Part shown: piece by piece, positions 17,664-24,755 of the stretch | Layout: each line of letters opens with the position of its first letter | How positions within the stretch are numbered: position 1 is the stretch's first letter | Assembly (NCBI GenBank): GCA_903927505.1 | Contig: CAIYNF010000209.1 | Span: 1-33,579 of the forward strand | DNA: 33,579 nt | Origin: an uncultured Bacteroidota bacterium | GTDB lineage: Bacteria; Bacteroidota; Bacteroidia; UKL13-3 | Reading direction: 5' to 3' | Made by a program: the position numbers and the translations under genes | Notes under the pieces: generated by a model | What the model was told of the DNA's origin: nothing | Databases searched by the model: none | What the model saw: the letters and a program-made list of their open reading frames with translations, nothing else

Positions 17664-18433
17664 AAGTGTCTGTAATTACTGCCGTTTTCTCTAATCAGGC
17701 TTTTATTCATGATGCCATCAATTCTGTGCTTTCTCAAAAGAATGTGGAGATAGAATATATTATTGTTGATGGTGGTTCTAAAGATGGAACGGTAGAAGTT
17801 GTTTTATCATACGGGGATAAAGTTTCTAAGTTTATTTCCGAACCAGATGAAGGGGTTTATTTTGCCCTCAATAAAGGAATAGCAATGGCTACCGGCGATG
17901 TTATAGCCTTGTTGCATAGTGATGATTTTTACGCGCATCCGTATGTTTTATCGCAAGTAGTTGAAGCTTTCAAGCAAGATAATTGTGATGCCGTTTATTC
18001 TAATTTGTATTACGTAAAAGGTTCCAACACCAATAAAATAATCCGTCTTTGGGATTCTGGTGAATACCATTCCAAAGATTTTTACAAAGGTTGGATGCCA
18101 CCCCATCCTGCATTTTTTGCCAAGCGTGAAGTTTACCAAAAGTATGGCGCCTTCAATACCTTGCTTAAATCGGCCGCAGATTATGAATTAATGTTGCGCT
18201 TAATATTTAAGCACCAAATTAAATTGTTTTATATACCCAAGTTCTTTGTAAAAATGCGTACCGGTGGAGCAAGTAACCGTTCCCTACTCAATAGGTTCAA
18301 AGCAAATATAGAAGACCGTAAAGCTTGGCAAATAAATGGTTTGCAACCGCTTTGGTATACCTTACTTTTAAAGCCTTTGGTGAAATTATTTCAATACCGT
18401 TTTTTTAGTTATTTTCGACCCAATAATTCCTAG
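17660..18433 (+). CDS. GT2-family glycosyltransferase
   Basis: 257 residues. The GT-A core begins at the first residues (VSVITAVFSNQAFIHDAINSVL), followed by IIVDGGSKDGT (about 34-44), EPDEGVYFALNKGIAMATGD (about 60-79) and the metal-binding HSDD (about 85-88). The C-terminal part has HPAFFAKREVYQKYGAF, typical of WcaA-like and colanic-acid-type GT2 enzymes. The start is coupled to the preceding GT2 gene by ATGA. Last glycosyltransferase of the run; the RidA-family gene starts 2 nt after its stop. Confidence 0.9.
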   Translation: MKVSVITAVFSNQAFIHDAINSVLSQKNVEIEYIIVDGGSKDGTVEVVLSYGDKVSKFISEPDEGVYFALNKGIAMATGDVIALLHSDDFYAHPYVLSQVVEAFKQDNCDAVYSNLYYVKGSNTNKIIRLWDSGEYHSKDFYKGWMPPHPAFFAKREVYQKYGAFNTLLKSAADYELMLRLIFKHQIKLFYIPKFFVKMRTGGASNRSLLNRFKANIEDRKAWQINGLQPLWYTLLLKPLVKLFQYRFFSYFRPNNS

Positions 18434-18435
18434 TT

Positions 18436-18843
18436 ATGAGCATTCATTCAGATAAAGCACCAGAGCCTGTAGGCCACTATCCACACGCAAAAAGAGTTGG
18501 AAATTTATTGTTCCTCTCAGGTGTAGGCCCAAGAGAAAAAGGCACCAAAATAATACCTGGTGTAAACCTCGATGAAAACAAAAATATCCTATCTTACGAT
18601 ATCGAAATTCAATGTCGTTCTGTTTTTAACAATATTAAAAATATTTTAGAAGACGCAGGAAGTAGTTGGGATAAAATAGTAGATGTAACCGTTTTCCTTA
18701 CCAATATGAAAGACGATTTTGCTGCCTACAATAAGTTATGGGCAGAGTATTTTGCCATTGATCCTCCTTGCCGCACCACCATTGAAATCAATTGTCTCCC
18801 AACACCTATTGCCATTGAGCTGAAAGTGATTGCCACTGTTTAG
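18436..18843 (+). CDS. RidA/YjgF-family protein, 2-aminomuconate deaminase-like
   Basis: 135 residues, normal for the family. It has the RidA core: AKRVGNLLFLSGVGP (about 18-32), a middle segment with NIKNILEDAGSSWDKIVDVTVFLT, and the conserved arginine in PCRTTIEINCLP (about 112-123) that binds the substrate carboxylate. RidA proteins hydrolyse reactive enamine/imine intermediates released by PLP enzymes; the closest subgroup by eye is the 2-aminomuconate deaminase type. It lies 2 nt after a glycosyltransferase and so is probably cotranscribed with the polysaccharide genes, perhaps by chance or because the cluster contains a PLP aminotransferase. Its TAG stop is also the first bases of the heptad-repeat element. 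Confidence 0.88.
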   Translation: MSIHSDKAPEPVGHYPHAKRVGNLLFLSGVGPREKGTKIIPGVNLDENKNILSYDIEIQCRSVFNNIKNILEDAGSSWDKIVDVTVFLTNMKDDFAAYNKLWAEYFAIDPPCRTTIEINCLPTPIAIELKVIATV

Positions 18844-18927
18844 CCTCTGGCTGCTGGCCTCTAGCCGCTAGCATTTTTTTCCAGCAAAATGAGAACTTCG
18901 TTCTCATTTTGCCAGAAGCCAGAAGCC
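18841..18927. repeat. GC-richer heptad repeat flanking a hairpin, from stop codon to stop codon
   Basis: Left arm: four heptamers of form NNCTRGC (18845-18872: CTCTGGC, TGCTGGC, CTCTAGC, CGCTAGC) following TAGC. Right arm: the same kind of heptamer in reverse complement (18911-18927: GCCAGAA twice, then GCC). Between them lies a perfect hairpin. Left-arm bases 18849-18858 can pair with 18911-18920 with one mismatch, so the whole element can fold as nested stems. It overlaps the TAG stops of both convergent neighbours. Confidence 0.75.
18884..18912. terminator. Bidirectional hairpin terminator between RidA and alcohol dehydrogenase
   Basis: Perfect 13-bp stem (18884-18896 with 18900-18912) around a TTC loop. 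The stem is A-rich on the left and T-rich on the right (AAAA/TTTT), and a T-run also lies on the left side (18874-18880). It serves the convergent genes on both sides. Confidence 0.65.
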
Positions 18928-19967
18928 TACTCCGCGTTTAAGTCAATAACAAATCTGTATTTCACATCATTGTTCAGCATGCGCTCATAAGCGGTATTTA
19001 TTTCGCTTAATTTAATCATTTCTACGTCGCAGTATATTTGGTTTTCGGCGCAAAAATCTAACATTTCTTGTGTTTCTTTTGTGCCACCAATGCCAGAACC
19101 ACTTAAGTTTCTTCGTTTGCTGATTACGCTTCTATGACTAAATTCTGTAGGTACCGCAGGTATGCCCAATAAAACCATTGTGGCATCGCGTTTTAACATG
19201 GTCATGAAGAAATTTAAATTATGCTCTGCCGAAACCGAATCAATAATTAAATCGAATTTGCTATTGCAGGTGGCAGCCTCTGCCGCATTTTTATAATTTA
19301 CAAATTGATGCGCACCCAAGGCCAAAGCATCTGCTCTTTTGTTTTCCGAAGAACTTAAAACAGTAACTTCTGCACCAAATGCTACACCAAATTTAACGGC
19401 CATATGTCCTAAGCCACCTAATCCCAATACACCTAATTTACTGCCCTTGCCAACTTTCCAGTGTCTCAATGGTGAATAGGTAGTAATTCCTGCACACAAT
19501 AAAGGTGCAACTCTGGTTAAATCCATTTTAGGGTCAATGCGCAACGCATATTGTTCATCAACCACCATGCTTTTTGAATAGCCACCATAAGTTGGTAAAT
19601 TTTCTCCTGGTACTTTGCTATTGTAGGTCCAAACTATGCCCCCTTCACAAAAATTTTCTTCACCGTCTTTACATGGATTGCAAGTTCTGCAGCTATCCAC
19701 AAAACAGCCAACACCAACTATATCGCCAATTTTATATTTGCTTACATGTGATCCAATTTTTACAACTTTACCTACCACTTCATGACCAGGAACAATAGGG
19801 TAGGTGGTGCCGCCCCAATCATTTTTTACTTGGTGGATGTCGGAATGACAAACACCGCAATAAAGAATATCCATTTGTATGTCATGCGGTCCTGGTTCTC
19901 TTCTTTCAATGGCATGCGGAATAAGGGCTGAGTCTTTGTCTAATGCGGCGTATGCTTGGGTATTCAT
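18927..19967 (-). CDS. Zinc-dependent NAD(P) alcohol dehydrogenase (cinnamyl-alcohol dehydrogenase/YahK type)
   Basis: 346 residues in the medium-chain dehydrogenase family. The catalytic zinc ligands are in CGVCHSD (about 35-41) and GHEVVG (about 59-64). The structural zinc cysteines are in CRTCNPCKDGEENFC (about 92-106), and the Rossmann loop is GLGGLGHMAVK (about 174-184). Such enzymes reduce aldehydes to alcohols, usually with NADPH. I chose the ATG at 19967 (MNTQAYAA), where family members begin; an in-frame ATG at 20060 would add a 31-residue tail of no recognisable character. It is divergent from the helicase gene across about 127 bp and convergent with the RidA gene. Confidence 0.92.
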   Translation of the reverse strand: MNTQAYAALDKDSALIPHAIERREPGPHDIQMDILYCGVCHSDIHQVKNDWGGTTYPIVPGHEVVGKVVKIGSHVSKYKIGDIVGVGCFVDSCRTCNPCKDGEENFCEGGIVWTYNSKVPGENLPTYGGYSKSMVVDEQYALRIDPKMDLTRVAPLLCAGITTYSPLRHWKVGKGSKLGVLGLGGLGHMAVKFGVAFGAEVTVLSSSENKRADALALGAHQFVNYKNAAEAATCNSKFDLIIDSVSAEHNLNFFMTMLKRDATMVLLGIPAVPTEFSHRSVISKRRNLSGSGIGGTKETQEMLDFCAENQIYCDVEMIKLSEINTAYERMLNNDVKYRFVIDLNAE

Positions 19968-20094
19968 TTTGTTAAATTTTAGAAGCTCAAAGGTAAATAT
20001 TTTTTGCTGCAATTGTCTGTTAAGGTTTTGCTTACTTGCCTTTGGCGTAACGGAAATCATTAATCTTCCCTATCTTGCAAGAAAATATACTAAT

Positions 20095-21330
20095 TTGACT
20101 TTCGAAGACTTTTATTTCGACTACGGGCTCATGGATGGATTGGATGCCATGGGATTTAATAAACCAACCCCCATTCAAGCACTTGCTATTCCTGTGATTT
20201 TAGAACACAAGGATTTAATTGCTTGTGCCCAAACAGGTACTGGTAAAACTGCAGCATATGTTTTGCCTATTTTAAATAAAATTGCAGAATCAGACCATAG
20301 CCATTTAAATACGCTCATACTTGCCCCAACGCGCGAATTAGCCATGCAAATTGACCAACAAGTGGAGGGTTTCAGTTATTATGTGCAGGTAAGTTCAATT
20401 CCAATTTATGGAGGGGGCGATGGCGCCACTTGGGATCAACAAAAACGTGCCCTAAAACAAGGTGCTGATATCATCATTGCCACACCTGGTCGCTTAATTT
20501 CTCAATTGGCTTCTGGTGATATAGATTTTTCTCACCTACAGCATTTGGTATTAGACGAGGCAGATAGAATGCTGGATATGGGCTTCTACGACGATATTGT
20601 TAAAATCATCTCCTATCTGCCAAAAGACAGGCAAACGCTCTTGTTTTCGGCAACAATGCCGCCTAAAATTAGAACACTGGCCGCTAAAATTTTATACAAG
20701 CCAGAAGAAATTAGCATTGCCATTTCTAAACCTGCAGCAGGTATTTTGCAACAAGCTTACCTAACTTATGATGCGCAGAAAATACCTTTGTTAGGAGAGA
20801 TTTTTAAAGCACAAGCTTTTCAAAGTGTGATCATTTTTGCAGGTACCAAAGAGAAGGTTAAAAGCTTGCAATTTGAGCTTAAGAAAATAGGCCTGAAGGC
20901 AAAATCATTCCATTCGGATCTTGAGCAAAAAGAACGCGAAGAATTAATGAATGAATTTAGAAGTAGAAAAGTTCAAGTATTAATTGGTACAGATATTTTA
21001 TCGCGCGGTATAGATGTGGATGGAATAGATTTGGTTGTAAATTTTGATGTACCGCCAGATCCAGAAGATTATGTGCATAGAATAGGTAGAACCGCCAGGG
21101 CCGAATCTAAAGGTACGGCCATCACTTTTATTAACGAAAAAGACCAAAGACGGTTCCATGCCATTGAAGCATTAATAGAACGAACCATTGATAAATTACC
21201 CCTTCCAGAAGCATTAGGAACAGGTCCTTTGTACGAACCAAGTAAGCGCTTAGAAAAACCTCATTTTAGAAAAGGTCCTTCTAATAGATCAAATGGAATT
21301 GGGAGGTCTGGTCAGTTTCATAAGAAATAA
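20095..21330 (+). CDS. DEAD-box RNA helicase, RhlE-like (probable TTG start)
   Basis: 411 residues from the TTG at 20095. It has the Q motif with upstream aromatic residues (FEDFYFDYGLMDGL then GFNKPTPIQ), motif I AQTGTGKT, Ia PTRELA, Ib TPGRL, II DEAD, III SAT, and the helicase C motifs VLIGTDILSRGIDVDG and YVHRIGRTAR. A short basic tail (SNRSNGIGRSGQFHKK) replaces the long RNA-binding extensions of larger members. These enzymes unwind short RNA duplexes in ribosome assembly, RNA decay or cold adaptation. The TTG start gives the MTFEDF terminus expected in Bacteroidota. The frame stays open upstream to 19879, overlapping the divergent dehydrogenase, but that part encodes no helicase sequence. 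Confidence 0.9.
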   Translation: MTFEDFYFDYGLMDGLDAMGFNKPTPIQALAIPVILEHKDLIACAQTGTGKTAAYVLPILNKIAESDHSHLNTLILAPTRELAMQIDQQVEGFSYYVQVSSIPIYGGGDGATWDQQKRALKQGADIIIATPGRLISQLASGDIDFSHLQHLVLDEADRMLDMGFYDDIVKIISYLPKDRQTLLFSATMPPKIRTLAAKILYKPEEISIAISKPAAGILQQAYLTYDAQKIPLLGEIFKAQAFQSVIIFAGTKEKVKSLQFELKKIGLKAKSFHSDLEQKEREELMNEFRSRKVQVLIGTDILSRGIDVDGIDLVVNFDVPPDPEDYVHRIGRTARAESKGTAITFINEKDQRRFHAIEALIERTIDKLPLPEALGTGPLYEPSKRLEKPHFRKGPSNRSNGIGRSGQFHKK

Positions 21331-21342
21331 GTATTGGGTTTT

Positions 21343-22374
21343 ATGCAAAAGAACAATTTCGATTTCTTAAGATTTGTTTTTGCCCTCATTGTGGTGCTTT
21401 CGCATATTGTAGATCTTTCGCAGCATCCAGATTTGCTTTTTCTCAAAAAATATTTCGATTCACATTTATCGGTTACTGGTTTTTTTATTATCAGTGGTTA
21501 CCTCATTGCTGGAAGTTATGTAAATACCAAGGATACGCGTAAATACTTTGTAAAACGTGCTAAACGGCTGCTTCCGGCGTATATTTTTGTTGTTTTGTTT
21601 GCAGCAGTAATGTTTTCATTTATCAGTACGCAAACATTTGCCACTTATTTTTCTTCGCCGCAATTGTATAAATATTTATTGAGTAATTTAAGTTTCCTCA
21701 ATTTCTTGCAACCATGTCTGCCGGGTGTTTTCGGTTCGAACCTACTTTGCACAGTGAATGGCGCTTTATGGACAATTAAAGTGGAGGTGAGTTTTTACCT
21801 TTTTCTTCCAATCTTAATCTATATTATTCATAGGTTCGATAGGAAATTTTGGGTTTTTGGTTTGCTTTATTTCTTAGGCTTGAGTTATCAATTTGGTCTA
21901 AAAGCATTATCGCTGATGAAGCCTGAAAAGGCTGCCTTCTTTGAGGTTTTGCAACACCAATTGCCAGGCTTCTTGACTTATTTTATGGCAGGTATTTCTT
22001 TGTATTATTTCAAGGATATTTTTCAGAAATATAGAAATAGTTTAAGCCTAATTTCCTTGCTTGTTTTTGTGATAGAATATTATTTTAATTGGGAAGTATT
22101 TCGCCCAATGGCCATGGCAATCTTAATTTTATATTGTGCTACTGGCTTTAAATTTCTTAATAATTTCGGGCGTTATGGCGATTTCTCTTATGGAATTTAT
22201 ATCTACCATTTTCCAATCATCCAAACTGCTGTAAGTTTGCAATTGTTTCAATTGTATCCACCGTTTTTAGTGGGTTTTGTCATCCTAGTTTGCCTTGGAA
22301 CTACGGCTTATGTATCATGGAATTTGTTGGAGAAAAGATTTTTGCAGCGCACATTGCACAGGCAAAATAGTTAA
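21343..22374 (+). CDS. Acyltransferase family 3 (OafA/YrhL-like) membrane protein
   Basis: 343 residues with about ten hydrophobic segments. It begins with the family's NNFDFLRFVFALIVVLSH, which holds the catalytic-type histidine (about 19), followed by GFFIISGYLI (about 46-55). These proteins O-acylate extracellular polysaccharides, lipopolysaccharide or peptidoglycan. It could decorate the polysaccharide made by the cluster upstream, but it lies 3 kb away and follows the helicase by only 12 nt. I chose the ATG at 21343 over a TTG 9 nt upstream. It contains one GGTTCGAACC copy (21733). Its stop is separated by one base from the stop of the convergent histidine kinase gene. Confidence 0.9.
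   Translation: MQKNNFDFLRFVFALIVVLSHIVDLSQHPDLLFLKKYFDSHLSVTGFFIISGYLIAGSYVNTKDTRKYFVKRAKRLLPAYIFVVLFAAVMFSFISTQTFATYFSSPQLYKYLLSNLSFLNFLQPCLPGVFGSNLLCTVNGALWTIKVEVSFYLFLPILIYIIHRFDRKFWVFGLLYFLGLSYQFGLKALSLMKPEKAAFFEVLQHQLPGFLTYFMAGISLYYFKDIFQKYRNSLSLISLLVFVIEYYFNWEVFRPMAMAILILYCATGFKFLNNFGRYGDFSYGIYIYHFPIIQTAVSLQLFQLYPPFLVGFVILVCLGTTAYVSWNLLEKRFLQRTLHRQNS
21733..21742. repeat. GGTTCGAACC palindrome, copy 3
   Basis: Inside the acyltransferase gene, again encoding Phe-Gly-Ser-Asn as TTC-GGT-TCG-AAC. Extended form TTCGGTTCGAACC on the plus strand. Confidence 0.85.
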
Positions 22375-22375
22375 C

Positions 22376-24232
22376 TTATTTAAAAGTAATTGTAAACGAA
22401 GTTCCTCTGTCCACCTCACTACTTATTTCAATATTACCTTTCATGGCTTGTATGTGAGATTTAACTAAATACAGTCCAATTCCCTTGCTATCACTATGCT
22501 TGTGGAATTTTTGGTAAAGTCCAAATACCCTGTCTTTAACCTTGTTTAGGTTCATGCCAATGCCATTGTCTTTATAAGTTAAAATGGTTTTTCCATCTTC
22601 TCTTCTGCTTCTTATTTTAATTTGAGCCGGTACATTTGGCTTCGCATATTTAATAGAATTTGTAATAAGGTTTTGGAAAACACTTTCCATATAAGATGAT
22701 ATAAGCACACAATCTGGCGCCTCATCAAAATTAACATCAAATTCAACTTTAGCCTTATCAATTTGTTGTTCAATTCCTTGAATTGTTTTGTTGAATAGTG
22801 ATTGAAATGATAACCTGATAAAATCTAAACTTGTGTTTTCTTTTATGATTAAAGTTTTAATCAAATCATTCAAAGTTTCGTTTAATTTTTCTGTTGATTT
22901 TTTAAACCCAAATATTAATTCCTTTGTAGTCTTGTCTTCAACTAAATCCAGGTCTATTAAGTCTATAATGCCCACCAAATTTGTAACTGGTGCGCGTAGG
23001 TTATGTGAAGTGATATAGGTAAATTGTTTTAACTCGTTGTAACTTGAGGTTAATTCTTCAATCAACTTCTTCTTTTCCTCTTCAAATAAAATTCTATCTG
23101 TAATGTCTTCATTTACCACCACATAATTTGTCTTTTTACCTTTTTCATCAAATACAGGTGAAACAATTGCTTGTTCATAAAAGCGTTCTCCCGTTTTTCT
23201 TTTGTTAGAAAAAACGCCTTTCCATGTGTGTTCAAGTGTAATCATATCCCACATGGTTTGTTGCACATTGCTTTCGTTAATTTTAGATTGAATAGATTTG
23301 AAGTTTTGTCCAATTATATTAGATTTTTCAAATCCTCCATTTTTACAAAATGTTGGATTTACATATTCTATTATTCCATCTGTGTTTGTAATCAACATAG
23401 ATGCACCAGATTGTTCAATGGCCAACATGAACTTCTTTATATTGTTTTCACTTTGTTTTATTTTTGTAATATCAAGGCCGTAACCAATTATAAAAATAAG
23501 TTCATTATTTTCATCAAAAACAGGCGACATTTTTCTTACCACCCATTTTTTCTTTCCATTTGCTAAAGTTAACTCTTCTTCAATTTCAAATTCTTCTCTT
23601 AGGTTTAGAACGCGTTCAAAATTCTTTCTTCTTTCTAAAGCAATTGCTAATGGTTTATTGTATTTTTCTATATAATCAAAATCGTCGCGACCAATAATCC
23701 ATGATCTTTTTTCTGGATCTGCAAGGGCAATTAGATTAGCGAATAAATACTTATGTTCGAGACTAAAAACGGCAATATCAGAAGGGATATTGTTTAAAAT
23801 AGTTTCGTAAAACACTTTTTGTTTATTTAATTCTGATTCTTTTTGCGTGTTGTATAATTCTAATTTCTTTTTATTAAATTGGTCGGCAGATTGCTTGTTT
23901 TCTTGCTGAAATAACACTAAATAATGCGTTTCAAACTCGCCTTCTAGTAAATCCACAGTTAGGTTAAATCCAACAAATTCACCATCCTTTTTCAATAAAA
24001 TTTGTTCGCCAATAAAAGTTGTTTCTATTGAATCTTTTTCTTCTTTTACAGCGAAAAAATTGATCAATCTGTTATGTAAGATTTCTTCCTTAGTGTATGC
24101 TAACTTTTCTATAAAATAATTATTTGCATCCATAATTTCTCCATTTTTGGATATAATTACAACGCCTAATAGCCTGTTATTAAAAAGACTATTCAGTAAA
24201 ATAGAAGAGTTATTTGATTTTGTGAAATTCAA
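22376..24232 (-). CDS. PAS-domain sensor histidine kinase (the only complete kinase of the locus)
   Basis: 618 residues, soluble, no membrane helix. There are three PAS domains at about 16-115, 137-265 and 267-395. A DHp domain follows with the phospho-acceptor His in SHNLRAP (about 411), then HATPase_c with N box FQNLITNSIKYA (about 523-534), G1 DNGIGM (about 560-565), F box FGLYQKFH (about 575-582) and G2 SKGIGLYLVKS (about 587-597), ending EVDRGTSFTITFK. This is the HNLRAP subgroup common in Bacteroidota. The likely phosphorylation partner is the stand-alone receiver 15 nt upstream. The start is a TTG at 24232, because no ATG precedes the first PAS domain; initiation slightly elsewhere is possible. 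Last gene of the four-gene operon. Confidence 0.92.
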   Translation of the reverse strand: MNFTKSNNSSILLNSLFNNRLLGVVIISKNGEIMDANNYFIEKLAYTKEEILHNRLINFFAVKEEKDSIETTFIGEQILLKKDGEFVGFNLTVDLLEGEFETHYLVLFQQENKQSADQFNKKKLELYNTQKESELNKQKVFYETILNNIPSDIAVFSLEHKYLFANLIALADPEKRSWIIGRDDFDYIEKYNKPLAIALERRKNFERVLNLREEFEIEEELTLANGKKKWVVRKMSPVFDENNELIFIIGYGLDITKIKQSENNIKKFMLAIEQSGASMLITNTDGIIEYVNPTFCKNGGFEKSNIIGQNFKSIQSKINESNVQQTMWDMITLEHTWKGVFSNKRKTGERFYEQAIVSPVFDEKGKKTNYVVVNEDITDRILFEEEKKKLIEELTSSYNELKQFTYITSHNLRAPVTNLVGIIDLIDLDLVEDKTTKELIFGFKKSTEKLNETLNDLIKTLIIKENTSLDFIRLSFQSLFNKTIQGIEQQIDKAKVEFDVNFDEAPDCVLISSYMESVFQNLITNSIKYAKPNVPAQIKIRSRREDGKTILTYKDNGIGMNLNKVKDRVFGLYQKFHKHSDSKGIGLYLVKSHIQAMKGNIEISSEVDRGTSFTITFK

Positions 24233-24247
24233 TTTTTTAAAATTGTT

Positions 24248-24670
24248 TTATGAGAAATATTTCAAGAAAGTTTCTGAGTTGACCAATTGATTTAAATTGT
24301 CATCTGTTAATGGTTTTGTAATAAATCCCATAATGAGAGGATGACTAGCAGCCCTTTCTTCGTCTTTAGGGTCAACACTAGAACTTAAGATATCGATTTT
24401 AATTTGAGGGAATTCATGTTGGTATTTTTTCTCAAATTCTTCTAAGAAATCCCAGCCATTCATTATAGGCATGTTTATGTCCAAAAATATAATTTCTGGA
24501 ATAACTCTTTCATCCTCTGGAAGTGTCATTTGTTGCTCAAAATAATTTGCAGCTTCTTCACCATTTTCGGCAGTTATTACTTCTTCGCAAAAATTAGATT
24601 TTTTTAGTCTTAATTTACAGATCATGAGCGTTACATCGTCATCATCTACCAGCATTACTCTTTGTATCAT
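24248..24670 (-). CDS. CheY-like single-domain response regulator
   Basis: 140 residues, one receiver domain only. The acidic pocket is DDDD (about 8-11), the phospho-acceptor Asp is in FLDINMP (about 63), the Ser/Thr switch is in DILSSS (about 94-99), and the conserved Lys is in TKPL (about 119). All are intact. No DNA-binding or enzymatic output follows, so it must signal by protein contact or act as a phosphate shuttle or sink. It starts one base after the stop of an out-of-frame HATPase remnant, showing that it was once placed directly behind a complete kinase. The downstream kinase starts 15 nt after its stop. Confidence 0.93.
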   Translation of the reverse strand: MIQRVMLVDDDDVTLMICKLRLKKSNFCEEVITAENGEEAANYFEQQMTLPEDERVIPEIIFLDINMPIMNGWDFLEEFEKKYQHEFPQIKIDILSSSVDPKDEERAASHPLIMGFITKPLTDDNLNQLVNSETFLKYFS

Positions 24671-24671
24671 T

Positions 24672-24755
24672 TTATTGTTGTATAAATATTATTGTAAATG
24701 TTGTTCCTTTATTTTGTTCACTTTCTACTTTAATTTCCCCTCTCATGTTCTGCAC
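24672..24755 (-). pseudogene. Remnant of a HATPase domain C-terminus, out of frame with the upstream PAS/DHp gene
   Basis: In the frame ending with the TAA at 24672-24674, the minus strand encodes VQNMRGEIKVESEQN then KGTTFTIIFIQQ. This aligns with the end of the complete kinase in the same operon (IQAMKGNIEISSEVD then RGTSFTITFK), which is the last strand and loop of HATPase_c. The PAS/DHp gene upstream ends in a different frame at 24730. So about 125 codons of ATPase domain are missing between DHp and this fragment. Confidence 0.85.

Noticed and set aside
19968-20060. N-terminal extension of the alcohol dehydrogenase to the ATG at 20060
   Set aside because: The 31 extra residues are not part of the family fold and run into the helicase upstream region; the ATG at 19967 matches family starts.
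19879-20094. Longer helicase reading frame starting at 19879
   Set aside because: The extra 72 residues overlap the divergent dehydrogenase gene and its upstream region and show no helicase similarity; TTG at 20095 gives the expected family N-terminus.
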